Shown in pieces: positions 21,152 through 31,200 of a stretch of DNA of 64,000 nucleotides. The notes under the pieces are model-generated. The model saw only the letters and a program-made list of their open reading frames with translations, had not been told where the DNA came from and ran no database searches. The position numbers and the translations under genes are program-made. Source of the stretch: Austropuccinia psidii (taxonomy: Eukaryota > Basidiomycota > Pucciniomycetes > Pucciniales > Sphaerophragmiaceae); NCBI GenBank assembly GCA_023105745.1, contig JALGQZ010000003.1, positions 47,572,196-47,636,195 on the forward strand, read 5' to 3'. The stretch's first letter is position 1. Each line of letters begins with the position of its first letter.

Positions 21152-23356
21152 CTAAAACGGGTCAATCCTGGTTGTGAGTTTAGCTGACCTGGGTACAGTC
21201 AAGGTGACCTCATCACTTGAACCAAGACCGCGCTTTGCCACCCAGGAATCACCAAAGTCTAATACTAAGCATTGTGAAAATTCAAATCTAAGAGGTACAG
21301 TGGGGTTAAAAGACTCTGATGAGAAGAAACCTTTATTCAGTAAATTACATATATACTTATTAGTACGTAGCCACACTTGTTCCACTAGATTTTTACCCTC
21401 TGAAAGTTTTTTGGAAATGTCAATTAGTGATAAAGCCCCTTTAACTGAGCTTGTTCTCCAGTCATCTGAGAATACCATCAAACCACAAATCCCCGCCACA
21501 CAGAATGCCGCTAATATACCATAGAAAATTTGATATATTCCAAGATTCTTGTGACACGTCAAAAGATCTTTGATGGCCTCATTTTTCTTTGAGTTCGTTA
21601 GTTTTCCTTTGATGCCATTAACTTCAACCTTTGTATGTGCACGTACCATGTTGTACGCAATCATCAAATGGATAACTGTATCCATTAGATCCTCCAGGTT
21701 CTTGTGCGGCTTTGTGGATATCTCATTGTCAGCCCCGCCACCTTCAATGCTGAGTTGGGTTTCATGTTGCTTCGATTTACTCAAGCAGGAGGCAAGGTAT
21801 TCAACTGCTCCCCATTCGAGTCCAAGAGGATCGGTCAAATTTGATGTTGGTGCAACATATGGTTTGGGTGCAATCACATCGTATGAGACTCAACTAATGG
21901 ATTCAAACATAACATTTGCCCAAAAATATTTAACTGGATTAGCGGGGTAAAGAAGGCTCTGAACCATTTCGAAGAAGGAGTTTTCAGATTTCCTTCATCA
22001 ATTTGAGATTCCAAATGTTGTGATCAAAAAACGCTTCTCTTTCTGTTGGCTTAAAAAAATGTAACCCTGTATATTGCAATTTATATCACCAGTCAACAGC
22101 CAATCATCAAGTATCATGCACAAAGATAAAACTCACCTGCCATCTCAAGGTCCTCCAGCCAAGCCAACATTTTAAGCTCTCGGTTACTGATCACCTTAAT
22201 ACCAATGGGCAGGAATGTATGAGCATCCTTTGTTGGTAAATTGTACCATAGATTTTTGTATATACTATTGATATTATCAAGCCCCCTTTTCCATGATTGT
22301 TGAGTAATATTGGAATGATAATTCAAAACACCTGCAAACTCTTCTATGCAGGATAGAAATATTCCTTGAAAATTACCAGACAATGACACTTTGGGCTCAG
22401 GGTCAGGAATTATATCAGTCATATCTTGTCCCATTGTATCATGTTTAATTGTCTCCCTTTCTTGAAAGGCTTGAATATTCCGAGGAGAGGCAGGAGGGGT
22501 TTCATCATGGATTGTTTCATTCGGTATTGGGGGGCTTTCAGTATGTGGAGCCTCATCATGGATTGTTTCATTGAGTATGGGGGGTTCAGTATGCGGAGTT
22601 TCATTATCAATATGGTCCCCTTCAACATTAATCCTTTCATCACCTTGATCCCAAGAATCCTTTGTGGCTTCAAAGGTACGGCGTTTTTTGTTTGTTTTTT
22701 TGGTCGCATGTATATTTGGTCTTTTTCCTAATCCTTCACCTGGAAATCCAATTACGACTCGAGATCCTTCAGGTAGAGATTCTCCCACCTACACACCTGC
22801 CCATATATTGGAAGCAGCTATTTTTATCAATTATGTTTTGAATTAGTAATGGACTTACCGTTCAAATCCATTTTGAGCAGGCTCATGGCTTCAGCAATCT
22901 TTTGACGCACATAATCAGGAATTTGCCTATAATTTTGAATTTTTTCAAGCCTTGGGATTGTTTGAGCAATTTTGGAGACAAATTGTTCCTTGGATATAAT
23001 TTCCACCTCCCCACTGAAAATTACATCATCTTTCCCATCATCTTCTGTCGGTGCACAAGGTTCAACAGTCTTTTCCTTCTCTTAACTTTTAAAATTTGTT
23101 TTCTGAGAGCTTGGAGGCTGACCTAAAATAAAGGCTATGACACAAAATCAGGTATTGAGAGATTAGAAATATTCAAGATGAATGCATACTCACATTCTGG
23201 AAGAACTGGTGGATCTTGATTATCTTCATGTGACTGGCTCTCTACTTCAATGCCTAAGTCACGACTACTGGCCATATCAGAGATTTCACTTCCACTCTCT
23301 GGGGCTGAAGTTGGTCGTTCATTGAATTCAGTTGAATTTCCCGGGGTTTGGGCCAT
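21152..23356 (-). pseudogene. Unknown multi-exon cargo protein with one membrane segment
   Basis: I do not recognise a named family. The minus-strand start is at 23356 (MAQTPGNSTEF). Exon 1 is acidic and Ser-rich and ends at a GTGAGT donor near 23195. Exon 2 (about 23122-22860) includes EVEIISKEQFVSKIAQTIPR and ends at GTAAGT. Exon 3 (about 22790-22135) starts VGESLPEGSRV and contains a basic KKTNKKRRTF patch and two imperfect ETPHTEPPILNETIHDE-type repeats. It ends at GTGAGT. The last exon runs to 21152 and holds a hydrophobic segment (about 21560-21490, GILAAFCVAGICGLMVF) that reads as a single transmembrane helix. In-frame stops near 23085 (TAA) and 21893 (TGA) break it. Correct splice sites at each join support a real ancestral gene. 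Confidence 0.6.
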
Positions 23357-24049
23357 AGCGGAGGTAGTTTATTAGGCATATAAATGGTGAAAAGTTGATC
23401 GATAACCCAATTGAAGATTGTAGAATAAAAAGATGCAAATTTAAGAAAAAAGGTGCAAGTAAAATAAGTTTAAAATAATTGATTCTTTTTGAGGTTATAT
23501 TGGAGAATTTTGGCAAGTTTGAAAGAAGTTAAATATCAATTTAAAGCATTTTAAGAGTTATATAATATTCTAAAAAAAATATTTTAGAACCAAAAGCTGA
23601 CCAAAATAAACCTGCACATCAACAGACTTGGTATCTTCTATTGAAATTGTATTGCATTTGGAAAAGATGATTTGTCAGGAAATTCAAGCAGGTGATGTGT
23701 TGCAAATTATTACATATCATTCAAATGAAATGACTTCCCTGTGAGAAATTGAATAAAGTTGACTAGTGAGAAAACTACTAAAGTCAACTTTTGAACTATT
23801 CAACGCTCATGAGGTAAGGACTAAACAAAGTGTTCCATTTGAATGATATGAAATAAAATGGTTTTGTCGGCAAAACAGGAGACACAATTCTTGTCTTAAA
23901 TAGTCCAGTAATTAGGTTTTAATTTGTGAGTCTCATGATTTAAACCCTAACCACAACATTGTGAATATACTGACCAATTTCCCCTTAGGTCCTGTTGGCA
24001 AGGAAGGCCACTCAGGATATTTCGGCGATTGCGTTCATCGTGTATGCCA
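23357..24049. other. AT-rich spacer with a 138-bp inverted-repeat unit
   Basis: No gene is seen. The only structure I find is the inverted repeat at 23713-23850. Confidence 0.5.
23713..23850. repeat. 138-bp nested hairpin, MITE-sized
   Basis: Outer arms of 15 bases, CATATCATTCAAATG and CATTTGAATGATATG, are exact reverse complements. Inside them AAGTTGAC and GTCAACTT form a second stem. The size and nested symmetry suit a tiny miniature element or a structured RNA, but no target duplication is evident. Confidence 0.5.
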
Positions 24050-24263
24050 ACAAGCCACTATACACTATGGATGTAGTACGGAAGCGTAAGGATAAGTGGT
24101 GTTGGGAGCATGTCAGGAGGGCACTCCACAAGCATAAGGATGGGCAGCAGTGTCGGGAGGGCATTACACAAGCATAAGAATAAGTGGTGTTGGGAGCATG
24201 TGGGGAGGGCACTCTGCGAGCATAAGGATGGTAAGCAGTGTTGGGAGGGCACGCAGCAAGCGT
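24050..24263. repeat. 51-bp minisatellite, left part
   Basis: Tandem units of roughly 51 bases containing AGCATAAGGATGG, AGCAGTGTTGGGAG and GGGAGGGCACTC. The array is interrupted by a solo LTR and continues at 26165. The last five bases (AGCGT, 24259-24263) are the left target duplication of that LTR. The core CAAGCGTAAGGAT is shared with the 40-bp array at 18333. Confidence 0.8.
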
Positions 24264-26164
24264 TGTAAGATGTGACTATGAAATTGATGATAATATCACT
24301 ATCAATCAACAGTACTGTGTCTGTTTTTATGAAATATAATAATAAGATATTATTATAACCACAATTAAATAATTAAAGAATTATTTCTTTCAAGTGTTAA
24401 GCACTACTAGTGATTTTAACAGTGAGCAAGTAATTTCCTACAAGAATCAATTACAAGAAGATTTTAATAATAAAACTTCTTTTATTAAAATAATAAAATT
24501 ATTTTAATATATAATTATCTTTTGCAAGAATAATTATAATGATAATTCTTGAAGAAAACTAATTTTAGAAAAAAACTTTAAGAATTAAAGATAAATCACT
24601 CACTAATATTCCAAAGAGCTTATTGAAAGATAAGATAGAGAGATTTGACATGGAATTGTGGATTTTAAGGATCAAAATGGATTTATAACAGTATTACAAC
24701 AATATATAGCTGGATTCTATGATTTTACGTCTTTCTGATTGATTCTGAAAGATTTAAAACACTTAAGAATAGCTATAACTTATACTTACTTGTTGCTAAT
24801 AATGATTTGAATGATAATAAGATGATGATGATGTGGAAAAAAAAGAAAGAAGAGGCTTCTTTTAAGTAAACAACAGCTCAAAGAGGCGTGCCATGGATCA
24901 AACTGGAAAACCAGCGAGTGCGAAAGAAATAAAACTTTTTGGATTATTGATTGCATCATCTGTTGTCACGTAAGATTGTCATAATTACTTAATTGATGCT
25001 TTTATGTGACTACCAACCCCAATATGGTTAAGAATAAAAGGAGTAAAATCTGTAAATCTTCTTTTATTCCAAAATAATCATTGATTTCTCAAATTTATCA
25101 ATGTTATTGCCAGTTTCATCACAGGTTGTAATTACTGTGAATTTTTGAAGATTCAGTGTTTCACGTAGAATAATCAAAAATGGACTGTAAGTAAACCATT
25201 TAATTGTATTAGTAAAACTGTAATTCTTTTTTGTTGTACCATAGATAATACAGTTCTCCATTAGTCCTGAAAGTTTCAGAAAGATTCATTAAGAATTGTA
25301 TTTTTAATGAATTTTTGACGTTTTTACCTCATTTCTACGTAGAATTCCAAATATCAGTGTTTCACTGGTTGCTATGAGGTAAATCAATGGATACAAGTCC
25401 AAAAAGGGTTTTAATTACTCTTTTGGGGTTTATCCATGGAAATTCATTAAGAATTGACATGTTTACAGGAGTCTAAGTAGCTTTTTACCTCCTTGGCATG
25501 TCAAAATAGCAGGTTATTTGCTATTTTCTTAAGATTGACAGTAGTTGTGACATGGTAACCAAGTTCCCAAAAGGTTCTAGTTTACCAATTAGGCCAAGAT
25601 CAGCCATGGATCCAAGCTTTCGAGCTGTCCATGCCTCTGAGGCCTCAGAAGTTGGGTACCCTGGCTCTCTTTGATGTCTTTTGTCCCCCTTGCCTAATTT
25701 TCATGTCAAAATAGTAATTATGGGTGTACCAAAAGTCCATGTAAGAATTCCATGATATTAAGTGCTCAAAACATGCATAACACTATTCTGAGTGTATATG
25801 TAACATGGGATTTCTCACATTCCCATTATTTTGGTGTGAGTTTAAGAAAAACAAAATTTTTCATGGATCTTTTATGTGGTATTGATGATGTGGTATTGAA
25901 GTATTTTCCATTTTTCCACATCAAAGAGTTAATTTGAGCTTATTCACTCTATGGAGCTACCCTAGGTTAATTTTAGTGTAGAATCCAAATCTGGTCTTAA
26001 ATCCATGGATTTACTTACTCAATAAAAAGTTATTCATCTTTTCTGAAATTAAAAATGATGAATTTTGGATATATGCATGACTTATGAGTTATGCATAATT
26101 AAAAATTTATTTTTAAGATAATTGTGGCCTATTAGGGTATGTAAAATATACCTCAAGGCTCACA
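24264..26164 (-). mobile_element. Solo LTR of the GypB family, 1901 bp
   Basis: Begins TGTAAGATGTGACTATG and ends CTCAAGGCTCACA on the plus strand. It is flanked by AGCGT on both sides (24259-24263 and 26165-26169). It is similar over its whole length to the LTR at 58715-60636, which belongs to a minus-strand element, hence the strand given. No internal region accompanies it, so it is an LTR-LTR recombination remnant. It contains the same minus-strand open frame of 65 codons (25064-25261) seen in the other two GypB LTRs. Confidence 0.92.
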
Positions 26165-26480
26165 AGCGTAAGGATGGTAAGCAGTGTTGGGAGCATGTCG
26201 GGAGGGCACTCCACAAGTACAAGGATGGTAAGCAGTGTCGGGAGCATGTTGAGAGGGCACTACACAAGCGTAAGGATGGCTAGCAGTGTTGGAGGCATGT
26301 TGGGAGGGAACCACATGAGCATAAAGATGGTAAGGGCGGGGGTGTGAAAGCGTAAGGATGGCTAGCAGTGTTGGAGGCATGTCGGGAGGGCACCACGTGA
26401 GCATAAAGATGGTAAGTGCGGGGGCTTGAAAGCGTAAGGAGTGGTGAGGACGGAGATGGGGGGGCAGTGTCGGAGTCTCA
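26165..26480. repeat. 51-bp minisatellite, right part
   Basis: Continuation of the array at 24050-24263. Two units at 26162-26263 are each 51 bases. Later units degenerate and shift to a GGGGGTGTGAAAGCGTAAGG form. Confidence 0.8.
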
Positions 26481-26734
26481 TCTGGAGGGCAGTGCGGCGC
26501 ATAAGCATGCGAAGCATTGGGGCGGATTAGGTGGGGATGCGGAAGCCAATGACGTGAAATTCCCCAAACATTGCGAATAGTGTTGAAATGGGTTTGGGCT
26601 TTGAGTGACATTCTCATGTGACACATGTGACAATTGACGTTTTCTTGACGCTGACGTGACGTGACCCACTAAATCCAGTGACTATAAAGTGACACTAGTG
26701 CTACTGAAGCAAGATTTTATACTGACCGCGGTGC
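26481..26734. repeat. Right subterminal region of CACTA-like copy 1
   Basis: No gene. From 26609 to 26670 it has repeated TGTGACA, TTGACG and GACGTGACGTGACC motifs. These are related in reverse complement to the ACGTCAAGC repeats of the left end. This balances the left subterminal cluster. Confidence 0.65.
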
Positions 26735-26780
26735 GACGTGAAGTCAATCGCCAATGATTGATGCGAGATTCCCCCTGGTG
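26735..26780 (-). repeat. Right terminal inverted repeat, CACTA-like copy 1
   Basis: Ends CCCCCTGGTG. Its reverse complement begins CACCAGGGGGAATCTCG and aligns with 4139-4184 and 62391-62436. Confidence 0.9.
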
Positions 26781-26783
26781 ACT
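26781..26783. repeat. Right target-site duplication (ACT)
   Basis: Matches ACT at 4136-4138. The following GAGTCAG continues the RNase H codons. Confidence 0.9.
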
Positions 26784-28689
26784 GAGTCAGATGTCTGACT
26801 CAGGAAAACACCCCATTGCATTTGATATACGCAAGCGTCTCCCAGCTGAGCTCAATTATGAGAATCATGACAAGGAACTCCTTGGCATAGTATGGGCTCT
26901 CAAGCGTTCGAGAGCTGTGCTCCTTTCACTTTCTTCCTCTTTTGAGGTACTCACCAATCATTCCTTACTTCAATATTTTATGTCATCAAAGATTCTCACT
27001 CGCTGTCAAGCCTGCTGGGCTGAATTTCTCTCTGAGTTCCATGTTTCAATTACCTACCTCCCTGGGCGCTTGGCTACCCTTCCAGATGCATTGTCATGTC
27101 GGGACAACATTTACCCAGAGAGGGGGGAAGATTTCATCAGAAAGAATCCAATGAATTATCAAAAAATAATCAAGCAAGATGAAATTCAAGCCTCAAAATT
27201 CTTTGCAGTCAAGGTGGGAACATTTTCAAATTTGATTGAATCAATTCAAAAGGAATTATGGAAATATTCTCAATATAGAAGTATTCTTCAAGATTTGGGT
27301 AAAGGTAAATCTGTCCAAGATTATTCTCTTGATTCCTCTTCCCAACTTCTTCTGTTCAAAGATTGGGTGGTGGTCCCAAATGACCCTACAATTAAACTGA
27401 GCATACTTCAAAACAGGCATGACTCTCCTCTAGCTGGACACCCTGGGAAAGAGAAGACTCCCAAACTTGTCAAGAGGGATTTTCACTGGCCTGGAATTAC
27501 TCAATTTATCAAGGATTATGTATCATCCTGTCAACAGTCTTCAAGAAACAAAAATATTCACAACAAGAAGTTTGGACTCCTCAAACCTCTTCCAATTCCA
27601 AAGCCCTTGAATTTTTCTTTCAATGGATTCCATCACCCATTGCCACTGTCCAATTCCTTTGACACAATCCTTGTCATAGTGGACAGATTCTCAAAAATGG
27701 CAGTTCTCATTCCAACAATATCTCCAATAACTTCACTGTATTTGGCCCATTTTTTCATCAAGAATATTTTCACAAAAAATGGCCTTCCTTCAAGCATTGT
27801 TAGTGATAGAGGTTCCCATTCTGGTTGTTCCTTTTAGACCAATCTTTGTCAGCAGCCCAAGATTTCAAGAGATTTGTCAACTGCTTAGCATCCAGAAATT
27901 GATGGACAGACAGAGAGGGAAAATTGAATATTAGAGCAGTACCTTTGGATGTATTTCAGTTATCATCAAGATGATTGGAACACCTGGCTCCCTCTGGCTG
28001 AATTGGCCTACAACAACTTGGGCCACTCTTCAACAAAACAATCACCATTTTTCACTGTTTATGGAAGAGATCCACATTTTGACTCAATTCACATTACTCA
28101 AGATACTCCTACTGGAAAGTTATCAACAAAAATCCAACCAGTACAGAAAGATGTCAAGAGAGAACATGAAGTTGCCATAAACAGGTTTAAGGGGTATTCA
28201 GATAAAAGTAGAGCAAGTCCACCTGTTTTCAATCCTGGTGAAATGGTATGGCTTTCTTCCAAGAACATCAAATCAAGTAGACCCACCAAAAAACTGTCTG
28301 AAAGATGGTTGGGTCCTTTTCCAATCTTGAAGAAGGTCAGCACTCATGCCTACCACCTCATGCTCCCATCTCAATGGAAGTCCATCCACCCAGTCTTCCA
28401 TATTTCACTCTTAAAAACAGTCAAGACATCAACAATCCCAAATAGGCATCAAGAGCCTCCTCCTCCAATCACCATTGAAGAAGAAGGGGAATGGGAAGTC
28501 TCACAAATACTGTACTCAAAGCTTAAGAGAGTAAAATCATGGTATTTGGTGGAATGGAAAGGTTTCAGTAAAGACTCAGAAAGATCCACTTGGGAATCAA
28601 CTGAAAGCCTCAAGAATTGTCCTGAACTGGTTAAGGATTTTCATTCTTTATATCCTGACAAGCCAGAACCCAATTTTTCAAGAGCTTGA
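26784..28689 (+). pseudogene. pol: GypA Pol, 3' part: RNase H, integrase, chromodomain
   Basis: Continues the frame broken at 4138. RNase H shows SDSGKHPIAFDIRKR and HDKELLGIVWALKR. The integrase zinc-binding region (about 27411-27560) has lost its last Cys (SSCQQSSRNK). The first catalytic Asp position reads NGF instead of MDF (about 27620). The second Asp (VSDRGS) and the Glu (QTERE) remain. In-frame stops occur at 27835-27837, near 27886 and near 27927. Downstream lie the GPY/F-type module (WLGPFPILKK, about 28306) and a chromodomain (about 28492-28640) with WEVSQIL, WYLVEWKGF and STWES, expected to direct integration to marked chromatin. The single frame through to TGA at 28689 shows the decay is by point changes. 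Confidence 0.9.
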
Positions 28690-29473
28690 TTTTTTAGGGT
28701 GCTTGGTGGGGAGATGAATTATCAAAAGTAAGTCCCACTCCTGGTATGCACCTTTAGGGGTATTCTACTCTTTCTTGTTGTAAGAATCACCTTGGCCACT
28801 CTGTGACCATCTGCAATTTTTGGACACAGATATTTGGCCTGGATTTCAACATCAATTCCACAATTATGGCCATTTTTGACTTGGGCAAATGGACCATTCA
28901 TTTTTTCATTTCACTTCCAAGTCATCCCAACTCCAAGTCATTTTTTCGACAAATTCATTTTCTTTTATGGAACTGGCAGGAGTGGTAATTACCAAAAGTA
29001 AGTTCCTCTCCTGGTGTGCACTTCACTGAGGGGTCTAAAATCTGTCAAAACATCACCTTGGCCACTTTGTGAGCACCTGGAATCAAATTTCTCTTTCCAG
29101 GTCCTTGGCCAATTTCAAAATCAGTTATCAACCTCTGTGATGAAGATTGGAACCTCCTCAAGATTAATTTCTCTTTTATTTTTTCCTTTCTTATTTTCAT
29201 TTTCATTCTTTTATTTTTATTTTTATTTTTTTCTTGAAGTTTTTCTTATCATGTTAAATTTCACCTCAAGATTATCATTCATTTCATTCATCATTAAATC
29301 TTGAAGCCCATGTCAAAAGAAGATCAAGCAAGTCCCACATCACTTGCCAGCATTTCAATATCAGTATCAAATTCATTTTTCTGAAAAGAAGTCCTCATTT
29401 TCCCCTGTCAAAACCCTTTCCAATAGCCTCAACAGGCTTCACCTTGTATTGGTGCTCAGGAGCTCACCATCTC
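28690..29473 (+). other. GypA 3' non-coding region with an internal duplication
   Basis: No gene. Two diverged copies of a block with CAAAAGTAAGT, CTCCTGGT, GCAC and TCACCTTGGCCACT lie at about 28710-28810 and 28978-29075, about 265 bases apart. Confidence 0.65.
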
Positions 29474-29487
29474 AAGGTGGGGGGTAC
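29474..29487 (+). other. Polypurine tract of GypA
   Basis: AAGGTGGGGGGTAC sits immediately before the TGTCAC start of the 3' LTR. This is the expected position and composition for the plus-strand primer. Confidence 0.8.
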
Positions 29488-31062
29488 TGTCACAACCATG
29501 GAAGTCCACCCTCTTGGACCTCAATATGGCATATTCATGCCATATCCAATATATGGCAATTTGGCCATATCCATAATCATTCTCCAAATTGGCCATTGTC
29601 ATGTTTTATGGCCTTAATGTTCATTTCATCATCTGGGGGCCAACCTGTCCCCTTCACCATCATCAAGCCATTCTAGGCTGTCTCTTTGCTTTTGTGAATC
29701 TTGGGTATTTTCCATACAACAGAGAAAATACAGTCCAAAAGCCTGTATTTGGCTTTTTAAGCTTTAAATACAGTTTGCACACTTTCATGCAGTTTGTGCA
29801 CTTTGACACATTTTGCGCACTTTTGCGCATTTGGCTGTATTAAGCCATTTAGGCCATATTTCTTATGTATTATGTGAAATATGCCCAAAAGGCTATATCA
29901 GGCCTTTTGGGGCTTAACTTCCATATTTGTGCATTTTGCGCACTTTTGTGCATTTTTGCGCACTTTGCGCAAATACAGTTTTAAAGCTGTATTAGCTGTA
30001 TTAAGACAAAAACCCAAAAATGGCCAAATCACTCAAAAGACACTTTCTCACCTTTGAAGCCTTCCAAAACCCAAATTCCATTCATACCCTCCTGACATCA
30101 CCTCAAAAGACCTTTGGCCCATTCCAACCTTCAATAACCAAAAGTGCATATATGGTGTTATACACCATTATTCATCTTTTTTCAGCAGAAATACAATGGT
30201 GGAAATTTCAAATGGTTATTTCAGCTTTTCAACAGGTCATCAAGGCCCACCTTCCAGAGGATTCATCAAGGCTCAAGGGCAAGTGTCATAATCTCAAATA
30301 CCAATGACACCATCAAGCAATCAATGCTTATTCCCACTCACAGTATTCCTGCAAGGTAATACTGGCTGTTCATTCTCAAGGGATATTCAAGAGGCAGATT
30401 CAAAACAAGTTGTCAAGTGTCAATGCTCCATCAATCCAACTTGGCAACCACATTCATTTCAATACAGTCTGGATTAATCAAGACCTTTATTTCAATTATA
30501 CATCTTGGGGAATTCATTCAACACAGTTCATTTCCCAATCTGGCAAGGTATACACCCCATCAGACAATCAATACAGCTTCCAGTATTCAATACAGACCAG
30601 CTGCCAACCTGAAGGAGTCAAGCTCTCAACTTTTCACATATACCAGCCTCTTTTGACCCTGGGGGTTTTTTTCCCCAGTTAATTAATATATTTTGATTTT
30701 ATTTTATCTTTATGTATCTTACCATTTTTGTTAAGTGAATACATATATTATCAAGTCAGTCATTTAGCACCTTTTCTCTTTTCTTTCTTTGCCTGTCAAT
30801 GGATATTCTGTGGTCATATCCTCACTAGTTCTATTGTTCATTTTGACAGGTTGAAACAGTGATTAAGGACTTACTTGGTTAGCTCTTTGGCCATTTGGCT
30901 TCCCATTTCTCTTATTGCATCTAATCATTGTACTTGCATTCTTCTTAGAGAAATTCAATTATTTATTTTCTTTTCTTTATTATTTTGGAGTCTTCCAAGT
31001 GAGTTCCCTTATTGCTAAGTCCCAGGACACTTTTGTTTTTCTGTCCAAGAGCCCCTGTGACA
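29488..31062 (+). repeat. 3' LTR of GypA, 1575 bp
   Basis: Starts TGTCACAACC and ends CCCCTGTGACA, giving TGTCAC/GTGACA inverted ends. The U3-like part between about 29770 and 29995 repeats TTTGCGCACTTT and TGTATTAAG motifs. Confidence 0.9.
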
Positions 31063-31200
31063 AACTGCTATAGATTTGTTATTTTTTACAATATAGAGCT
31101 CAAACTTGTTTCATTGTGTATTGCTAAATGGGATCTACACAATGAAACCTCTTTTGATATGCTTAGCATTATATATGGCAAAGCTATTCCATTTTCAATT
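31063..31200 (-). repeat. Fragment of a GypC/GypD-type LTR
   Basis: Resembles LTR-internal sequence such as 54780-54890 (AGCTCAAACTTGTTTCATTG, GATCTACACAATG, ATATGGCAAAGCTATTCCAT). It is bounded on the left by the GypA LTR and on the right by the GypD LTR. It appears to be a remnant of an older copy. Confidence 0.6.

Larger units (their letters stand above)
4139..26780. mobile_element. Giant CACTA-like (Tnp2) DNA transposon with chromatin-modifier cargo, copy 1
   Basis: A 22,642-bp element bounded by CACCAGGG and CCCTGGTG, with 46-bp imperfect terminal inverted repeats and a 3-bp ACT target duplication. It sits inside GypA RNase H. Contents from left to right are: subterminal repeats and a G-rich array, a Tnp2-type transposase (-), an unknown protein (+), a SNF2 ATPase (-), a long palindrome-containing spacer, a Zn2Cys6 protein (+), a 40-bp minisatellite, a Tet/JBP-like oxygenase (-), a membrane-segment protein (-), a 51-bp minisatellite split by a solo LTR, and right subterminal repeats. 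All genes seem damaged except possibly the 9199 one, so this copy is probably not autonomous. A second copy starts at 62391. The CACTA assignment is inferred from ends, target duplication and transposase. Element length and cargo are unusual for the superfamily. Confidence 0.9.
1..31062 (+). mobile_element. Ty3/gypsy chromovirus-type LTR retrotransposon (GypA), split by a DNA transposon
   Basis: A plus-strand LTR retrotransposon. The 5' LTR is cut by the window start (its last 170 bases are present). The 3' LTR is complete at 29488-31062. The domain order is Gag with a zinc knuckle, aspartic protease, reverse transcriptase, RNase H, integrase and chromodomain, which is the Ty3/gypsy chromovirus order. 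The two LTR ends visible in both copies differ at roughly one base in ten by eye, so the insertion is old. The coding region has one frameshift and several in-frame stops and cannot make a full polyprotein. The 4139-26780 transposon lies inside RNase H. The right-hand target duplication can be read at the edge of the 3' LTR, but its left partner is outside the window. Confidence 0.9.

Noticed and set aside
26153..26626. 157-codon minus-strand frame with His/Pro-rich repeats
   Set aside because: Translation of the 51-bp minisatellite that runs out of the solo LTR end.
4139..26780. KDZ (Kyakuja-Dileera-Zisupton) element, the class known to carry Tet/JBP in fungi
   Set aside because: The transposase reads as Tnp2, the target duplication is 3 bp and the ends begin CAC, all of which fit CACTA. 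KDZ elements have different transposases and longer duplications.
4139..26780. Helitron or Starship-like giant element
   Set aside because: Helitrons lack terminal inverted repeats and target duplications, and no Rep/helicase or tyrosine recombinase (DUF3435) is seen.
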